Shown: one piece after another, positions 7,437 through 15,578 of the stretch
Numbering within the stretch: position 1 is the first letter of the stretch
Layout: every line of letters starts with the position of its first letter
Assembly (NCBI GenBank): GCA_913051905.1
Contig: CAJXBY010000009.1
Location: forward strand, 1 to 29,105
DNA: 29,105 bases
Source: an uncultured Gammaproteobacteria bacterium
GTDB taxonomy: Bacteria > Pseudomonadota > Gammaproteobacteria > Arenicellales > UBA868
Direction of reading: 5' to 3'
The notes under the pieces: model-generated
Told to the model about the DNA's origin: nothing
The model's input: the letters and a program-made list of their open reading frames with translations, nothing else
Databases searched by the model: none
Position numbers and translations under genes: made by a program

Positions 7437-8066
7437 TCAGCGGGTGCCGTAGATGCGGTCACCGGCGTCTCCAAGACCCGGAAGAATGTAACCGTGATCG
7501 TTGAGTTGCCGGTCGAGCGCGGCCGTATACAGCGGCACATCCGGGTGCGCCGCACTGAAGGCCTCGACTCCTTCGGGCGCCGCCAGCAGGCAGACGAACT
7601 TGATCTGACGGGCGCCGCCCTGCTTGAGACGGTCGACTGCGGCGATGCCTGAATTGGCCGTAGCGAGCATCGGGTCGACCACGATAACCAGTCGTTCGCC
7701 GATGTCCTGGGGCACTTTGTAGTAGTACTCGACGGCCTCCAGGGTCTCGGGGTCCCGGTACAGCCCGACATGCCCGACCCGCGCTGATGGCAGCAGGTCG
7801 AGCATCCCTTCGAGCAGTCCGTTGCCCGCTCGCAGTACCGAGACGAAGCACAGTTTCTTGCCCGCCAAAACCGGTGCCTCCATGGGTTCGATCGGGGTCT
7901 CTATCCGTCGGATCTCGAGCGGCAGGTCTCGGGTCACTTCGTAGGCCAGCAGCAGGGCGGTCTCTCGAAGCAGCTGCCGAAAGTAGGCGGTCGGCTGGTC
8001 CTTGTCGCGCATCAGGGTGAGCTTGTGCTGCACCAGCGGGTGGTCGACGATGGTGATTTTGTCCAT
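7437..8066 (-). CDS. upp: Uracil phosphoribosyltransferase
   Basis: Makes UMP from uracil and PRPP. At 209 aa it is full length. The PRPP loop reads D-P-M-L-A-T-A-N-S at 131-139, where most family members have A-T-G-G-S or A-T-G-N-S. The uracil-binding loop [12 protein letters not shown] is at 197-208. The gene lies 33 bases downstream of urc4 on the same strand, closing an urc1-urc4-upp block. In the URC route uracil is handled at the nucleotide level, so this enzyme is the expected entry step and need not be only a salvage enzyme. The A-N substitution in the loop is mild and probably tolerated. Confidence 0.94.
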   Translation of the reverse strand: MDKITIVDHPLVQHKLTLMRDKDQPTAYFRQLLRETALLLAYEVTRDLPLEIRRIETPIEPMEAPVLAGKKLCFVSVLRAGNGLLEGMLDLLPSARVGHVGLYRDPETLEAVEYYYKVPQDIGERLVIVVDPMLATANSGIAAVDRLKQGGARQIKFVCLLAAPEGVEAFSAAHPDVPLYTAALDRQLNDHGYILPGLGDAGDRIYGTR

Positions 8067-8099
8067 GGTTCGGGTCTCTGGTTGGTGGCCGGGTCGATT

Positions 8100-9332
8100 C
8101 TAGAACACGGTTCCAGTCAGCTGCAGGTTCAGCGGCGGCGGAGCATCGGGGTGCCGCTCCTGGGCCAGACGCCGGCCGGTCGACCAGCTGCCGCCCTGCA
8201 GCAGGCAGGCCAACGGGAATTGGTCGCGGGTCACCCCGAGCCTGTCACGGACCCTGGGCGCGAGCGCGTCGAGCAGCGCCACGGTGAGGGCACGCCACTC
8301 GACCACGGGTTCGGCGTCGACCGTCAGAGGACGCTCGGCCAGCGACGGATCCAGTGGGTGAATGACCCCCGCGTCGATAAAAAGACCTCCGTTTCGGTAC
8401 TCGGCAAGGCCGGTCAACCCATCGAGCTCCGTGACCTCGATACCGCCCCAGGCGAGCGGCTCTATCAGCGAATAGGCAAGCCACTGGCTGAGCTTGTGAA
8501 AGGGCACCAGACCGTCGCCGGAACCGGCACTTCGGGCCAAGGAGTGCCGGGCGACGTCGCCGAGTGCCGCCCCGTCCAGCGACAGGCCCTGCGGCCAGAT
8601 CGGGTTCAGCTGCTGCAGCAGGTGGCCGAGCAGTGCGTCGGCGTTGACCGACCCACTGCCGATGGCGTCCAGCACCAGATCCGCGGGGCGCTGACCGGGA
8701 CCGGCGCTCACCGCGGCGAGTACTTTGCCCAGCCGTTTAAGCAGATCGACCCGGCCGGCGAGGCCGGGCAGATCGTTGTCTCCATCGACCTGAAGTCCGC
8801 GGCCCAGCCGCCCGACGTCAAGTGCGTCAAGTGCGGCGGCATCGACCTGGCAGGGCTGGCCGGGATCGGACGAGAACAGGCCGGCAGCAAACATCCGGAC
8901 ACTGGCGACGGCCAGGCCCTCGGAGCGCTGATAGACCGAACCGGTCTCACGATCGTGGTACTGCCAACTGCTGCCGGCGCCAGCATCGAGCAGCACGCTG
9001 ATGAACACCAGGTCCAGTGCCGCCCGGCAACGCACCTCGTCCGAAGACTCGACACTACCTGGCAGCACACGGGCTAGATCTCCATGCGGGGTTTCAAAAT
9101 GCCGCCAGCGGCTGTGATAGGGCACGCTGAGATCGGGGTAGTTGCGCCGTGTTTCGTCGGCGACCAGTTGTGCGCAACGATCAAGCGCAGTCTCGTCGAG
9201 GGCAAAGTGCGGCAGTGTGCCGGCACGGGCAGCATCCAGGAACCAGCCACAGCGCTGGCGCACGGCAGCCGCGCTCAGCAGAGGAGGGTTTGCCCCGGAT
9301 GCGGAGTCAGTAGTTTTCGAGATGCCGGCCAC
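8100..9332 (-). CDS. urc4: URC4/Urg3 family uracil catabolism protein (DUF1688)
   Basis: URC4 is one of two enzymes specific to the URC pyrimidine-degradation pathway, described in the yeast Lachancea kluyveri and present in many bacteria; its exact reaction is poorly defined. The 410-aa length fits the family. Characteristic blocks are visible: V-P-Y-H-S-R-W-R-H-F-E near residue 70, L-D-L-V-F-I-S-V-L-L-D-A-G-A-G near 105, R-S-E-G-L-A near 135, F-H-K-L-S-Q-W near 278, and E-Y-R-N-G-G-L-F-I-D near 310. The start lies inside the 3' end of urc1 (26-base overlap), so the two are translationally coupled. Its co-occurrence with urc1 and upp makes the assignment strong. No signal peptide; cytoplasmic. 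Confidence 0.92.
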   Translation of the reverse strand: MAGISKTTDSASGANPPLLSAAAVRQRCGWFLDAARAGTLPHFALDETALDRCAQLVADETRRNYPDLSVPYHSRWRHFETPHGDLARVLPGSVESSDEVRCRAALDLVFISVLLDAGAGSSWQYHDRETGSVYQRSEGLAVASVRMFAAGLFSSDPGQPCQVDAAALDALDVGRLGRGLQVDGDNDLPGLAGRVDLLKRLGKVLAAVSAGPGQRPADLVLDAIGSGSVNADALLGHLLQQLNPIWPQGLSLDGAALGDVARHSLARSAGSGDGLVPFHKLSQWLAYSLIEPLAWGGIEVTELDGLTGLAEYRNGGLFIDAGVIHPLDPSLAERPLTVDAEPVVEWRALTVALLDALAPRVRDRLGVTRDQFPLACLLQGGSWSTGRRLAQERHPDAPPPLNLQLTGTVF

Positions 9333-10575
9333 GAGTCTTCGACAGGTCGGCGGGGCTCGGCGCGTCGTCCGGCGAATAGTAGCCGGCAGCTTTTTTGGCT
9401 TGCATCTCGACCTGCGCGTCGTCGGGAATCAGCTCATCGGGGATCGACACACGTTCGCCCACCGTTATACCCTGTCCTGTGAGCGCGTCGTACTTCATAT
9501 TGCTCATCGACACGAAACGGTCGATCCGCGTGATGCCCAGCCAGTTGAGCACATCCGGCATCAGTTCCTGGAACCGCACGTCCTGGACACCGGCGATGCA
9601 CTCGGTGCGCTCGAAGTAGGCGTCGGCGCGGTCACCGCCGTCCTGGCGTTTACGGGCGTTATAGACCAGAAACTTGGTCACCTCGCCCAGAGCCCTACCT
9701 TCCTTGCGGTTGTAAACCACCAGGCCGACACCGTCGTTCTGTGCTTCGCGCACACACTCCTCGATGCCGTGCACCAGGTACGGCCGGCAGGTACAGATAT
9801 CCGAACCGAAAACATCCGACCCGTTGCACTCGTCGTGAACGCGGCACGTCAGTCGACGGCTGTCGTCGACGAGGTAATCCGGATTACCGAAGATATACAG
9901 CGTCATGCCACCGATCGGCGGCAGAAACACCTTGAGATCGTTACGCGTCACGAGATCAGAGAACATGCCGCCGGTCTGCTCGAACAGAATGCGCCGCAGC
10001 TCGCGCTCCTTGAGGCCGAAGCGCTCGGCCACGCCGGGCAGGTGCCAGACCGGTTCGATCGCAACCTTGGTCACGTTGATCTCGCCGGTCTCGAGTAGAA
10101 CGTTGCCGTCCACCGCGAGGTCGGACTGCGTGCTGTGAATCAACTCAGGCAACGATAGTCTGGCGCGGGTCACCGCGATGCTGGGGCGCACGTCCAGCCC
10201 GTCCTCGATCTGTTCCGAGAAGCACTGCGAAACGAGATGACCGTAGGGATCGAGCGACACGATGCGACTGGGATCGGACCACTGCGGGTGGGGTCCGATT
10301 CTGGTCACGGGGGCGGTATTGGTGAGATCCGGCCGGTGGGTCGGGTCCAGCGCACCGGCCGCAACGGCCAACGCCCGGTAAATGCTGTAGGAACCCGAAT
10401 GGGTGCCGATGGCGTTGTGCCGGCCGTCACCGGTGAGGTTGGTGACGATCGGACCCCGCGCCGCCGCGTCCGCGGCACCCCAGTGCATCGCGATCGGCGA
10501 CTGGTCCCCGGTCGGGTGGGAGTTAAGTACGATGTGGCGCGGTCTGCCTGTAACAGCCGCGTGATCTTCGCTCAT
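9307..10575 (-). CDS. urc1: URC1-type GTP cyclohydrolase II-like protein
   Basis: URC1 resembles GTP cyclohydrolase II (RibA) but works in uracil catabolism, probably opening the pyrimidine ring of a uridine nucleotide. The 422-aa protein has an N-terminal extension of about 200 residues absent from RibA, then the cyclohydrolase domain. The zinc ligands are preserved in H-D-E-C...D-I-C-T-C (Cys 250, 261, 263). The RibA motif E-G-R-G-I-G appears as E-G-R-A-L-G near 292-297, the usual URC1 divergence. It is the first gene of the urc1-urc4-upp block; 165 bases separate its ATG from the flavodoxin-like gene upstream, where its promoter should lie. It could be taken for RibA on domain hits alone, but length and partners argue for URC1. 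Confidence 0.92.
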   Translation of the reverse strand: MSEDHAAVTGRPRHIVLNSHPTGDQSPIAMHWGAADAAARGPIVTNLTGDGRHNAIGTHSGSYSIYRALAVAAGALDPTHRPDLTNTAPVTRIGPHPQWSDPSRIVSLDPYGHLVSQCFSEQIEDGLDVRPSIAVTRARLSLPELIHSTQSDLAVDGNVLLETGEINVTKVAIEPVWHLPGVAERFGLKERELRRILFEQTGGMFSDLVTRNDLKVFLPPIGGMTLYIFGNPDYLVDDSRRLTCRVHDECNGSDVFGSDICTCRPYLVHGIEECVREAQNDGVGLVVYNRKEGRALGEVTKFLVYNARKRQDGGDRADAYFERTECIAGVQDVRFQELMPDVLNWLGITRIDRFVSMSNMKYDALTGQGITVGERVSIPDELIPDDAQVEMQAKKAAGYYSPDDAPSPADLSKTRGRHLENY

Positions 10576-10740
10576 AACGTTATTCTTGGTTGCTTCGGGT
10601 CGGGCCCGGCAGGCACTTATTTCGCAGCAGAAGAGGGCGGACTCTACTCCTGCTGGGCGGCTGCTTCAACTCCGGATGGAGGGTCATCCGGGCCTGTCAT
10701 GCGAGGTTTGTGAGGGGGCGAGAAGCGCAGCGCGGCGGCC

Positions 10741-11211
10741 CTAGAATATGCCGAGGTCCAGACCCGCGGCGAGTGCTTCGCCCAGCGCCTCGCACTGCCC
10801 GATGAAGTCGTCCTGCCAGTCGCCGCGGCAGAGGACGGGCTCCTGCACTGCCCGCCAGCGCAGCCCTGTGACAATGCTCTCGATGCCGCGTCTTGTGCCG
10901 GTACCGTCGTGACCGGCGCGGATGTAGAGCGCGTAGGGCAGGCCTTCTGTTTTCTCCAGGCACGGCGAATAGATGCGGTCGAAAAAATCCTTGAGCGCGC
11001 CCGACATGTAGCCGAGATTCTCCGTGGTCCCGAGGATGACCGCCTGCGCCGACAGTACGTCATCGGGTTCCGTGTCGAAAGGGCTGCGGGCGATCACTTC
11101 GACGTTTTCGATGGCTGCTGACTGCGCCCCGACCACCACGGCGTCGAACAACCGCCGGGTGTTGTCCGACGGCGCATGGGCAACGATCAGCAGGCGCTTT
11201 CTGTTCGACAC
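10741..11211 (-). CDS. Flavodoxin-like NAD(P)H-dependent oxidoreductase
   Basis: A 156-aa FMN-binding flavodoxin-fold protein. The phosphate-binding loop is H-A-P-S-D-N-T-R at about 12-19. The second FMN loop is G-T-T-E-N-L-G-Y-M-S-G at about 61-71, followed by the F-F-D-R helix. Proteins with G-T-x-E-N-x-G-x-M-S-G are annotated as NADPH-dependent FMN reductases or flavodoxins; the partner is unknown. I start at GTG 11,211, which puts the first strand at the N-terminus. An in-frame ATG at 11,271 would add 20 unstructured-looking residues and also remains possible. Divergent from the M24 gene and upstream of urc1 on the same strand, so it might feed electrons or simply share a transcript. Confidence 0.75.
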   Translation of the reverse strand: MSNRKRLLIVAHAPSDNTRRLFDAVVVGAQSAAIENVEVIARSPFDTEPDDVLSAQAVILGTTENLGYMSGALKDFFDRIYSPCLEKTEGLPYALYIRAGHDGTGTRRGIESIVTGLRWRAVQEPVLCRGDWQDDFIGQCEALGEALAAGLDLGIF

Positions 11212-11322
11212 GGTACCGATTGTGGAGCGGCCGCCGGCCTGCGACAAGGCACCGGCCGCGCTGCGTGACATAATCAGACCGGGTACCACCCGGTTCGGTC
11301 CCCAGCACAAGAGACACGCCGC

Positions 11323-12477
11323 ATGAGCCTGTTTGCCTCCCGGATGGACACTTTGCGCGCGGCGCTCAGCGCCGCCGGACTGGAGGTGGCGTTGATCAGT
11401 GATGACGACAGCGTTTATTACCTGACCGGCTTCTACGACTACCTGCACATGTCATTCGGTCGTCCGACCCTGCTGGTGGTACCGGCCGACGGCCAGAGCC
11501 TGCTGATCACGCCAACCATGGAACTCGAGATGGCCGAGGCCTTGGCGGTGGTCGACCGAATCGCGCCGTGGAACGACGGCCTGGGCGAGGAATGGCGCGA
11601 GGCGCTGCCAGGCGCTCTGGAAGGAGCCGGGCCGGTCGCCATTGAACCCGAACTGATGCCGCCCGTGGTGCGCGAGTTTGTCGACACCCTGATCGAGGCC
11701 GGGCGGCTGGCTGACGTGACACCCATCATCGCGGAGATGCGCATGATCAAGTCGGCCGAAGAGCTCGATCTTGCCCGCCATGCCGGCGAGGTCGCCAACG
11801 CCATGATGAGCGCCGGCCGCGCTGCCATCGGCGACGGGGTCCCGGAGTATGAAGTGGCGCTGGCCACCTCTGCAGCCGGCACCCGCAAGGCGGCTGAGCT
11901 GCTGGCGGCGCACTACCGTGACGCGCACATGTCGCCCAACACCCACTTCCTGCAGATCATGGCCTCGGGCGAAGAGATCACCATGTCGCACCACCGCGCC
12001 AGCACCCGCGTGATGCGCCGCGGCGAGCCGGTCTTCCTGTGCTTCTGCGGGATGACCAACTTTCACCGCTTCAAACTCGGTTTCGACAGGACCTTCTGGA
12101 TCGGCGAGATGGCCGATGCCACGCAGCAGGCGATCTACCAGACTGCGGTCGACAGCCAGGCGGCCGCCCTTGGGGTACTGCGCCCCGGCGTCACCGCCGA
12201 GTCGGTACATGCGGCCTACGCCGAGGTCATTCAGGAGGCGGGTTACGCGTATCCCTTCCGCTGCGGCCGTGCAACGGGCTACAGTTTTCTTGAGAAACCA
12301 CAGCTGGTGTTTGGAGACCGAACGGTGCTGACACCCGGCATGGTGCTGGCGGTCGATGGCTCGGTCAGTGTTGCCAGGACCTTCCGCGCCCAGGTGGGAG
12401 ACAGCTTCATCGTGACCGACGACGGCTACGAGCAGCTGACCTCACATCCCAAGGCCCTTGAGGATGTGATCCTGTAG
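11323..12477 (+). CDS. Creatinase-like M24 (pita-bread) protein lacking most metal ligands
   Basis: The 384-aa protein has the two-domain layout of M24 peptidases and creatinase: an N-terminal domain (to about 140) and a pita-bread domain beginning near I-K-S-A-E-E-L. The His of the H-x-R-A-S-T segment (His223 or 224) matches the catalytic/proton-shuttle His. The aminopeptidase metal ligands are mostly replaced: the first Asp region reads F-L-C-F-C-G (238-243), although Asp255 remains in F-D-R-T. The G-H-G-type His site is C-G-R-A-T-G-Y, the E-P Glu site is V-D-G (344-346), and the final Glu site is Q-V-G-D-S. This resembles the metal-free creatinase branch, so a C-N hydrolase on a guanidino or amide compound is more likely than a peptidase. 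Start is ATG 11,323. Confidence 0.82.
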   Translation: MSLFASRMDTLRAALSAAGLEVALISDDDSVYYLTGFYDYLHMSFGRPTLLVVPADGQSLLITPTMELEMAEALAVVDRIAPWNDGLGEEWREALPGALEGAGPVAIEPELMPPVVREFVDTLIEAGRLADVTPIIAEMRMIKSAEELDLARHAGEVANAMMSAGRAAIGDGVPEYEVALATSAAGTRKAAELLAAHYRDAHMSPNTHFLQIMASGEEITMSHHRASTRVMRRGEPVFLCFCGMTNFHRFKLGFDRTFWIGEMADATQQAIYQTAVDSQAAALGVLRPGVTAESVHAAYAEVIQEAGYAYPFRCGRATGYSFLEKPQLVFGDRTVLTPGMVLAVDGSVSVARTFRAQVGDSFIVTDDGYEQLTSHPKALEDVIL

Positions 12478-12496
12478 ACAGATTCAGACTCCCGGA

Positions 12497-13099
12497 CTAG
12501 CTGATCTGGACCTCGAGCCCGGTCGGTCCAGTAGGTGCGTTGATGCTCCAGCCCTCGATCGTGAGATCGAACGGACACGCGGAGACCACGCAGATCAGAT
12601 CCATCAGCGCCTCCAGCACCACGAAACCCCCGGCCGGCACCGGATTGGGCGGCGACACGAAGGTACCATCGTCCTCGACCCGGGTATGGGTGAAAAAATT
12701 GATCGGCTGCGGCACCACCTCGATGGCATGACCCAGCCGCCGCATAGCGACGTGCAGGTTCTCCGAACAGCTGGCGTGCGGCCCTTCATAGCCCAACTGT
12801 TCGTAGCGGAACTGATCGCAGGCTGCGATCATCATGTCGTGCGTGTTGCCGGCGCCGTCTTCGACAAAATCCAGCATCGGCCGCCGGAAGCGACTGAGCA
12901 GTCTGTCGCCCTGGCGCGGGTGCACGTTCCGGGTCCAGACCCAGGTATGGTTGGGTGACAGCCATTCGTCGGTACCGTGCGCGTTATAGGCAAAGAAATC
13001 CGCTGCCTGCTGGCCGTGCGGCGTGCTGATGCGAATCTGCTGGCCGCGACCGACATTGAAGGCCCGGCCTTCGCGCGCCGGAATGATATGCGCGGTCAC
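12497..13099 (-). CDS. DUF1989 urea carboxylase-associated / carboxyguanidine deiminase-like protein
   Basis: DUF1989 proteins usually sit beside urea or guanidine carboxylases; two paralogues there form a carboxyguanidine deiminase. The family layout is clear over 200 aa: G-Q-Q-A-A-D-F-F-A-Y-N near 30, T-W-V-W-T-R near 52, D-F-V-E-D-G-A-G-N-T-H-D-M-M (77-90), H-A-S-C-S-E-N-L (108-115), P-Q-P-I-N-F-F, A-L-M-D and a final S-A-C-P-F-D (174-179). No carboxylase gene and no second DUF1989 copy is in the window, so this is a solitary member whose activity is open. The start is a GTG six bases after the DUF6524 stop, which suggests coupling. Convergent with the M24 gene, 19 bases apart. Confidence 0.88.
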   Translation of the reverse strand: MTAHIIPAREGRAFNVGRGQQIRISTPHGQQAADFFAYNAHGTDEWLSPNHTWVWTRNVHPRQGDRLLSRFRRPMLDFVEDGAGNTHDMMIAACDQFRYEQLGYEGPHASCSENLHVAMRRLGHAIEVVPQPINFFTHTRVEDDGTFVSPPNPVPAGGFVVLEALMDLICVVSACPFDLTIEGWSINAPTGPTGLEVQIS

Positions 13100-13105
13100 G
13101 ACACG

Positions 13106-13540
13106 CTAGCTGTCTGTCTCGTCGACATCGAGCTGTCCAGTCATGCGCCGTCGTATGTGAGACCAGGAGATGCCGGCCGAAAGAACACCTGAGAGCCCGG
13201 CAAGTACCAGCCAGGTGAGCGCTGCCAGGTCGTCCCTGGAGATCGGCAGATAGGTCAGGACCATCCAGATCAGGATCCCGAAGAAAGCCACCGCAAGGCT
13301 CGTTCCGATCCAACCCAATGAACGCATCGTGGCGCGCAGAAAGATAGCCCAACCGATCAGCAGCACGATCCCGGCGAGCGCCATCAGTACGTTGCCTTGG
13401 CTGAGATCATGGACAATCGGCCGCACCCAGTGAAAGTACGACCACTCGGAAGGGTTGTAAGTAGCAAACACCAGCACCAGGGCTGCTACCAGCCGGAACA
13501 AGTAGTTGGTCCAGGTGAACTTTGTTCTTCCACGCGCCAT
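13106..13540 (-). CDS. DUF6524 family integral membrane protein
   Basis: A 144-aa protein with four likely transmembrane helices (about 13-28, 50-70, 76-97 and 104-125). It carries the family signature near the first helix: T-K-F-T-W at the start, then V-F-A-T-Y-N-P-S-E-W-S-Y-F-H-W at 24-38. The function of DUF6524 is unknown. I start at ATG 13,540 because M-A-R-G-R-T-K-F-T-W matches the usual N-terminus; an upstream ATG at 13,624 adds 28 residues without family character. No strong ribosome binding site is visible at either. It lies six bases upstream of the DUF1989 gene and probably shares its transcript. Confidence 0.8.
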   Translation of the reverse strand: MARGRTKFTWTNYLFRLVAALVLVFATYNPSEWSYFHWVRPIVHDLSQGNVLMALAGIVLLIGWAIFLRATMRSLGWIGTSLAVAFFGILIWMVLTYLPISRDDLAALTWLVLAGLSGVLSAGISWSHIRRRMTGQLDVDETDS

Positions 13541-13724
13541 GGTGTTTGCCCGGTTCGTGAACTGGAAGACCCAATTTATCGATTGCATAACGCATTGTCT
13601 ATCCGTTTTCCCGGTTGCGGCCATCAGATCCTACACCGCTTAACCTGACCCGGTGGCCAGTGTCCGATTTGGCTTATGCAGCCCTGTGGGGTTTAATTCA
13701 GACGCGAATCGAGGAACCACAGAC

Positions 13725-14138
13725 ATGAAAATTGACGGCGGGTGTCTTTGTCGACACATCACTTACGAAGCCGTGGTTGATCCCGACAAGGTCGCGATCT
13801 GCCACTGCACGGACTGCCAGACACATTCGGGAACCGCTTTCGGTGTGGTGGTCGGCATCACCGATGGTCAGTTTCACCTTCGCAGCGGCACACTCAAGAC
13901 CTTTGAGAAGATCGCCGACAGCGGCACACGGCGGGCACTCGCGTTCTGCCCGGAGTGCGGCACGCGCATTCATGCTCGGACGGTCGGTGAAGGCTCGTCG
14001 TTCTTTGGCCTGCGGCTCGGCACCGTGAACCAGCGCGACCAGCTGACGCCGAAGAGGCAGGTCTGGTCCCGTTCGGCCCAGGGCTGGCTGGCAGATCTTG
14101 AGTCCATTCCGAAGTTTGAGAAACAGCCGAAAATGTAA
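13725..14138 (+). CDS. GFA (glutathione-dependent formaldehyde-activating) family protein
   Basis: The 137-aa protein has the beta-tent GFA fold with two zinc sites: Cys7 and Cys9 (G-C-L-C), Cys26, Cys28 and Cys31 (C-H-C-T-D-C), and Cys75 and Cys78 (C-P-E-C-G-T). Members are named after a formaldehyde-glutathione enzyme, but most, probably including this one, have no proven activity. The start at 13,725 has GAGGA seven to eight bases upstream and begins M-K-I-D-G-G-C; a longer in-frame start at 13,653 is unlikely. It opens a plus-strand run with the DUF2000, SDR and enolase-superfamily genes, spaced 40, 66 and 125 bases apart. Confidence 0.9.
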   Translation: MKIDGGCLCRHITYEAVVDPDKVAICHCTDCQTHSGTAFGVVVGITDGQFHLRSGTLKTFEKIADSGTRRALAFCPECGTRIHARTVGEGSSFFGLRLGTVNQRDQLTPKRQVWSRSAQGWLADLESIPKFEKQPKM

Positions 14139-14178
14139 GACGCGGGGGCTTGTCCGGAAGTAAAAACCACTTTTCGCC

Positions 14179-14589
14179 ATGGAATTCGATACCAAGATCG
14201 CCATCGTCATCCGCGATGACCTCGCCACCTGGCAGAAGCTGAACGTCACCGCGTTTCTGACTTCCGGCGTGACCGGTGCCGACCAGTCTCTGCTCGGGGA
14301 AGAGTACCAGGATGGGGCCGGCAACCGTTATTCACCGCTGCTGATCCAGCCGATCATCGTGCTTTCGGCGGACAGCAACAAAATAAAGACGATCTATCGG
14401 CGGGCCATGGACCGGGAAGTGCCGCTCTCTATTTATATAGAAGACATGTTTTCGACCGGCCATGATGCCGCGAACCGGGAGACCGTCAGGGCCCGGCAAC
14501 CCGAAGACCTGCCGATCGTCGGTCTGGCACTGCGCGAGAAAAGAAAACTGGTCGACAAGATCACCAAAGGCGCCAGAATGCACAGCTAG
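14179..14589 (+). CDS. DUF2000 family protein
   Basis: A 136-aa cytoplasmic protein with the DUF2000 pattern: K-I-A-I-V-I-R-D-D-L-A-T-W-Q-K-L-N-V near the N-terminus and T-A-F-L-T-S-G. Y-S-P-L-L-I-Q-P follows in the middle, then a C-terminal V-G-L-A-L-R-E-K-R-K-L-V-D-K-I-T. The fold is thought to resemble peptidyl-tRNA hydrolase II, but no function is proven for this family. No ribosome binding site of note precedes the ATG. Downstream of GFA and upstream of the SDR on the same strand, with short gaps, so probably co-transcribed. Confidence 0.85.
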   Translation: MEFDTKIAIVIRDDLATWQKLNVTAFLTSGVTGADQSLLGEEYQDGAGNRYSPLLIQPIIVLSADSNKIKTIYRRAMDREVPLSIYIEDMFSTGHDAANRETVRARQPEDLPIVGLALREKRKLVDKITKGARMHS

Positions 14590-14655
14590 ATTCCTGGCCC
14601 GGAAAAGTAAGACAAGAGTCAGAATTCAGACCGGCACAAAGGAAAGGAGAACACT

Positions 14656-15453
14656 GTGAATTTCACCGACAAGATCGCGCTGGTCACCGGCGGCGGCAAC
14701 GGCATCGGACGCGCGAGCGCACTTCTTTTTGCCGAACACGGGGCTGCAGTGGTGGTCGTGGACAACGACGCGGCAGCGGCAGCCGACACCGCCCGACTCA
14801 TTACCGAACAAGGCGGGGACGCCCTTGATGTAGCAGCCGATGTATCACGCAGTGACCAGGTCCAGGCCTACGTCGCCGCCGCCCTGCGCAAACACGACCG
14901 CATCGACTGCTTTTTCAACAACGCCGGAATAGAAGGCCAGGTTGCGCCGACAGCAGAGTATGACGAGGACGTCTTCGACAGCGTGATGGCGGTCAACGTC
15001 AAGGGGGTGTTTCTGGGGCTGCGGCACGTCCTGCCGGTCATGCTCAAACAAGGGTCCGGCACAGTAGTCAACAGCGCATCGATCGCAGGGCTGGTCGGTT
15101 CTCCCGGCATGCCGGCCTATGTTGCTTCCAAACATGCTGTTATCGGCCTGACCAAGGTCACGGCCGGGGAGGTGTCGGGTGCAGGCGTGCGGGTCAACGC
15201 AGTCTGTCCAGGTCCGATCGAAACGCGCATGATCCAGGGCCTTGCCGAGCAGATCAACCCTAGTGACCCGGACACGGTGCATAAGGGTTATCACTCGAAC
15301 ATTCCGCTGGGCCGTTACGGCCAGGCCGATGAGGTGGCCAATGTGGTGCTTTTTCTGTGCTCGGACCTTGCAAGCAACATCACCGGTGCCCAGTACGTGG
15401 TCGATGGCGGGCGAACCGCAAGCCCCCCAGGGGTGACCAGCAAACCGGATTAG
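14656..15453 (+). CDS. Short-chain dehydrogenase/reductase, NAD-type
   Basis: A 265-aa classical SDR. The cofactor motif T-G-G-G-N-G-I-G is at 11-18. An aspartate ends strand 2 (V-V-V-D-N-D, Asp36), favouring NAD over NADP. N-N-A-G is at 88-91; Ser142, Tyr155 and Lys159 form the catalytic set; V-D-G-G near 249-252 is the typical C-terminal motif. The start codon is GTG, well supported by AAGGAG about seven bases upstream. The last dozen residues (S-P-P-G-V-T-S-K-P-D) extend a little past the family end. The substrate is not predictable; the enolase-superfamily gene that follows suggests a sugar or hydroxy-acid route. Confidence 0.9.
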   Translation: MNFTDKIALVTGGGNGIGRASALLFAEHGAAVVVVDNDAAAAADTARLITEQGGDALDVAADVSRSDQVQAYVAAALRKHDRIDCFFNNAGIEGQVAPTAEYDEDVFDSVMAVNVKGVFLGLRHVLPVMLKQGSGTVVNSASIAGLVGSPGMPAYVASKHAVIGLTKVTAGEVSGAGVRVNAVCPGPIETRMIQGLAEQINPSDPDTVHKGYHSNIPLGRYGQADEVANVVLFLCSDLASNITGAQYVVDGGRTASPPGVTSKPD

Positions 15454-15459
15454 CCTGAT

Positions 15460-15477
15460 CCCTGTCTCGAGACAGGG
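15460..15477. repeat. Perfect 18-bp palindrome after the SDR gene
   Basis: CCCTGTCTCGAGACAGGG is a perfect inverted repeat six bases after the SDR stop and about 100 bases before the enolase-superfamily gene. In RNA it would fold as a seven-base-pair stem with a UCGA loop. No T-run follows on either strand, so it is a weak intrinsic terminator at best. It could instead be an operator, an mRNA-stabilising hairpin or chance. Confidence 0.6.
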
Positions 15478-15578
15478 GACTGTGCGGAAAAGAGAGCTAA
15501 GCGCAGTGGTTGTATGTATGCTGCATCTGTCGTTCTTGACCCGCGATGTGAAACACAACAAACAGGAAATAGGAAACG

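Noticed and set aside
8025..9077. Long plus-strand frame of 350 codons
   Set aside because: It lies opposite the urc4 gene; the protein has no domain and the opposite strand has a family match. Long antisense frames are common in GC-rich DNA.
9142..10098. Plus-strand frame of 318 codons
   Set aside because: Antisense shadow of urc1, which has conserved zinc cysteines and family length.
9307..10575. Riboflavin-pathway GTP cyclohydrolase II
   Set aside because: It is twice the length of RibA and sits with urc4 and upp, so URC1 is the better call.
11452..12210. Minus-strand frame of 252 codons
   Set aside because: Shadow of the M24 gene; histidine- and glycine-rich with no recognisable motifs.
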